Shown piece by piece: positions 11,848 through 12,454 of a stretch of 12,454 bases of DNA. The position numbers and the translations under genes are program-made. Numbering within the stretch: the stretch's first letter is position 1; every line of letters begins with the position of its first letter. The stretch is taken from the NCBI GenBank assembly GCA_013203755.1, contig JABMPI010000275.1, forward strand, positions 1-12,454, written 5' to 3'. This DNA is from Bacteroidota bacterium. Lineage in GTDB: Bacteria; Bacteroidota; Bacteroidia; Bacteroidales; Prolixibacteraceae. The notes beneath the pieces are model-generated. The model did not search any database and was not told the DNA's origin. It worked only from the letters and a program-made list of their open reading frames with translations.

Positions 11848-12454
11848 ATGAATAAACTTATTACACTATCTTTTTTAATACTTCTTTTTTCATGCAACAA
11901 TCAAAAAGCAGACAAATTAGAAATTTTAATCGATCATTGTGATTCCCAGATTGAATTTGCTATTCAAACAATAACTGCATTGCACACCCCCGATATGGTG
12001 TCTCCCAGAACTGTGGAAGATGGGGCTTTGAAATTGGTTCCGGCACGCGACTGGACAAGCGGTTTTTTCCCTGGGAACCTTTGGATGATGTATGAACTTA
12101 CAGGCGATGAAAAATGGAAGGATCAGGCACTGCAGTTTACTCTGTCACTTGAACAAGAAAAGTGGAATGGCAGAACTCATGATTCGGGCTTTAAAATGTA
12201 TTGCAGTTTTGGGCAGGCTATTAAATACACCAATAATTCTGCTTACAGAGATATTTTAATTCAATCGGCAAAAACCCTTTCAGCAAGGTTTAATCCAGTA
12301 GTGGGGTGTATCCGTTCCTGGGATCACAATACCGATAAATGGGATTTTCCGGTTATTATAGATAATATGATGAACCTGGAATTGCTTCTTTGGGCTGCAA
12401 ACGAAACAGGCGATCAATCGTTGAAAGACATCGCAATTACACACGCACAAACAA
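11848..12454 (+). CDS. GH88 unsaturated uronyl hydrolase lipoprotein (3' end outside window)
   Basis: The N-terminus has a lipoprotein signal (MNKLITLSFLILLFSCNN) with Cys17 as the likely lipidation site. The mature part follows the GH88 alpha/alpha-barrel: WTSGFFPGNLWMMYELTGDE, a THDSGFKMY block with D112, and FPVIIDNMMNLELLLWAANE with D172. D112 and D172 correspond to the two conserved catalytic-region Asp residues of unsaturated glucuronyl hydrolases; this matching is by motif. The enzymes remove the 4,5-unsaturated uronic acid left by polysaccharide lyases on glycosaminoglycan, ulvan, pectin or similar oligosaccharides; the exact substrate cannot be told. 202 codons of a usual ~380-400 are visible. 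It is divergent from the HTCS, which is its probable regulator, and likely opens a utilisation locus. Confidence 0.94.
   Translation, partial: MNKLITLSFLILLFSCNNQKADKLEILIDHCDSQIEFAIQTITALHTPDMVSPRTVEDGALKLVPARDWTSGFFPGNLWMMYELTGDEKWKDQALQFTLSLEQEKWNGRTHDSGFKMYCSFGQAIKYTNNSAYRDILIQSAKTLSARFNPVVGCIRSWDHNTDKWDFPVIIDNMMNLELLLWAANETGDQSLKDIAITHAQT

Noticed and set aside
1..12454. CRISPR array, tRNA or rRNA genes
   Set aside because: I found no regularly spaced repeats of CRISPR length and no cloverleaf or rRNA-like sequence on either strand.

Overview
The window looks like a chromosomal stretch from a marine or sediment Bacteroidota (Marinilabiliales/Prolixibacteraceae-like). The evidence is AT-rich DNA, starts without Shine-Dalgarno sites, TAnnTTTG-type -7 boxes, a hybrid two-component system (HTCS) with a two-blade-repeat periplasmic sensor, a GH88 lipoprotein, and a DUF3853/Rep-type mobile element. 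Genus is not determinable from sequence alone.

Layout. (1) Positions 1-957 are host backbone: the 3' part of an aldo/keto reductase (YghZ/Gpr type) with a textbook terminator, and a convergent 58-residue single-pass membrane protein. (2) About 1230-5090 is a decaying mobile element. It holds repeats at its left edge, remnants of two tyrosine recombinases, a 333-residue protein of unknown function, an excisionase-like DUF3853 protein, a winged-helix protein whose tail is out of frame, and a rolling-circle (HUH) Rep. (3) 5140-7100 is a probable defence-like cargo operon: a HEPN-domain protein with an intact RHKVAH motif, followed by two ORFs that read as one 219-residue protein broken at an A8 run. 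(4) 7101-7355 is a convergent intergenic region with a large stem-loop. (5) 7356-11393, minus strand, is an HTCS regulator of about 1345 codons, split by one in-frame TGA into a 1080-residue sensor kinase and a receiver/AraC part. (6) 11394-11847 is a divergent control region with TGTTGCA/TGCAACA repeats and a terminator-like leader hairpin. (7) 11848 to the end is the start of a GH88 unsaturated uronyl hydrolase lipoprotein, the likely target of the HTCS.

How the genes fit. The HTCS and GH88 form the regulatory edge of a polysaccharide utilisation locus for a uronic-acid-containing glycan. The sensor would bind an oligosaccharide in the periplasm and activate the divergent locus through the AraC domain. 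The mobile element has inserted between this locus and the aldo/keto reductase, apparently carrying or lying beside the HEPN operon.

The most unusual property is that four genes carry disruptions: the integrase remnants, the winged-helix tail, the A8 ORF pair and the HTCS TGA. Either the region is eroding, some cases are real recoding or splitting, or some are sequence errors. Each needs read-level confirmation.
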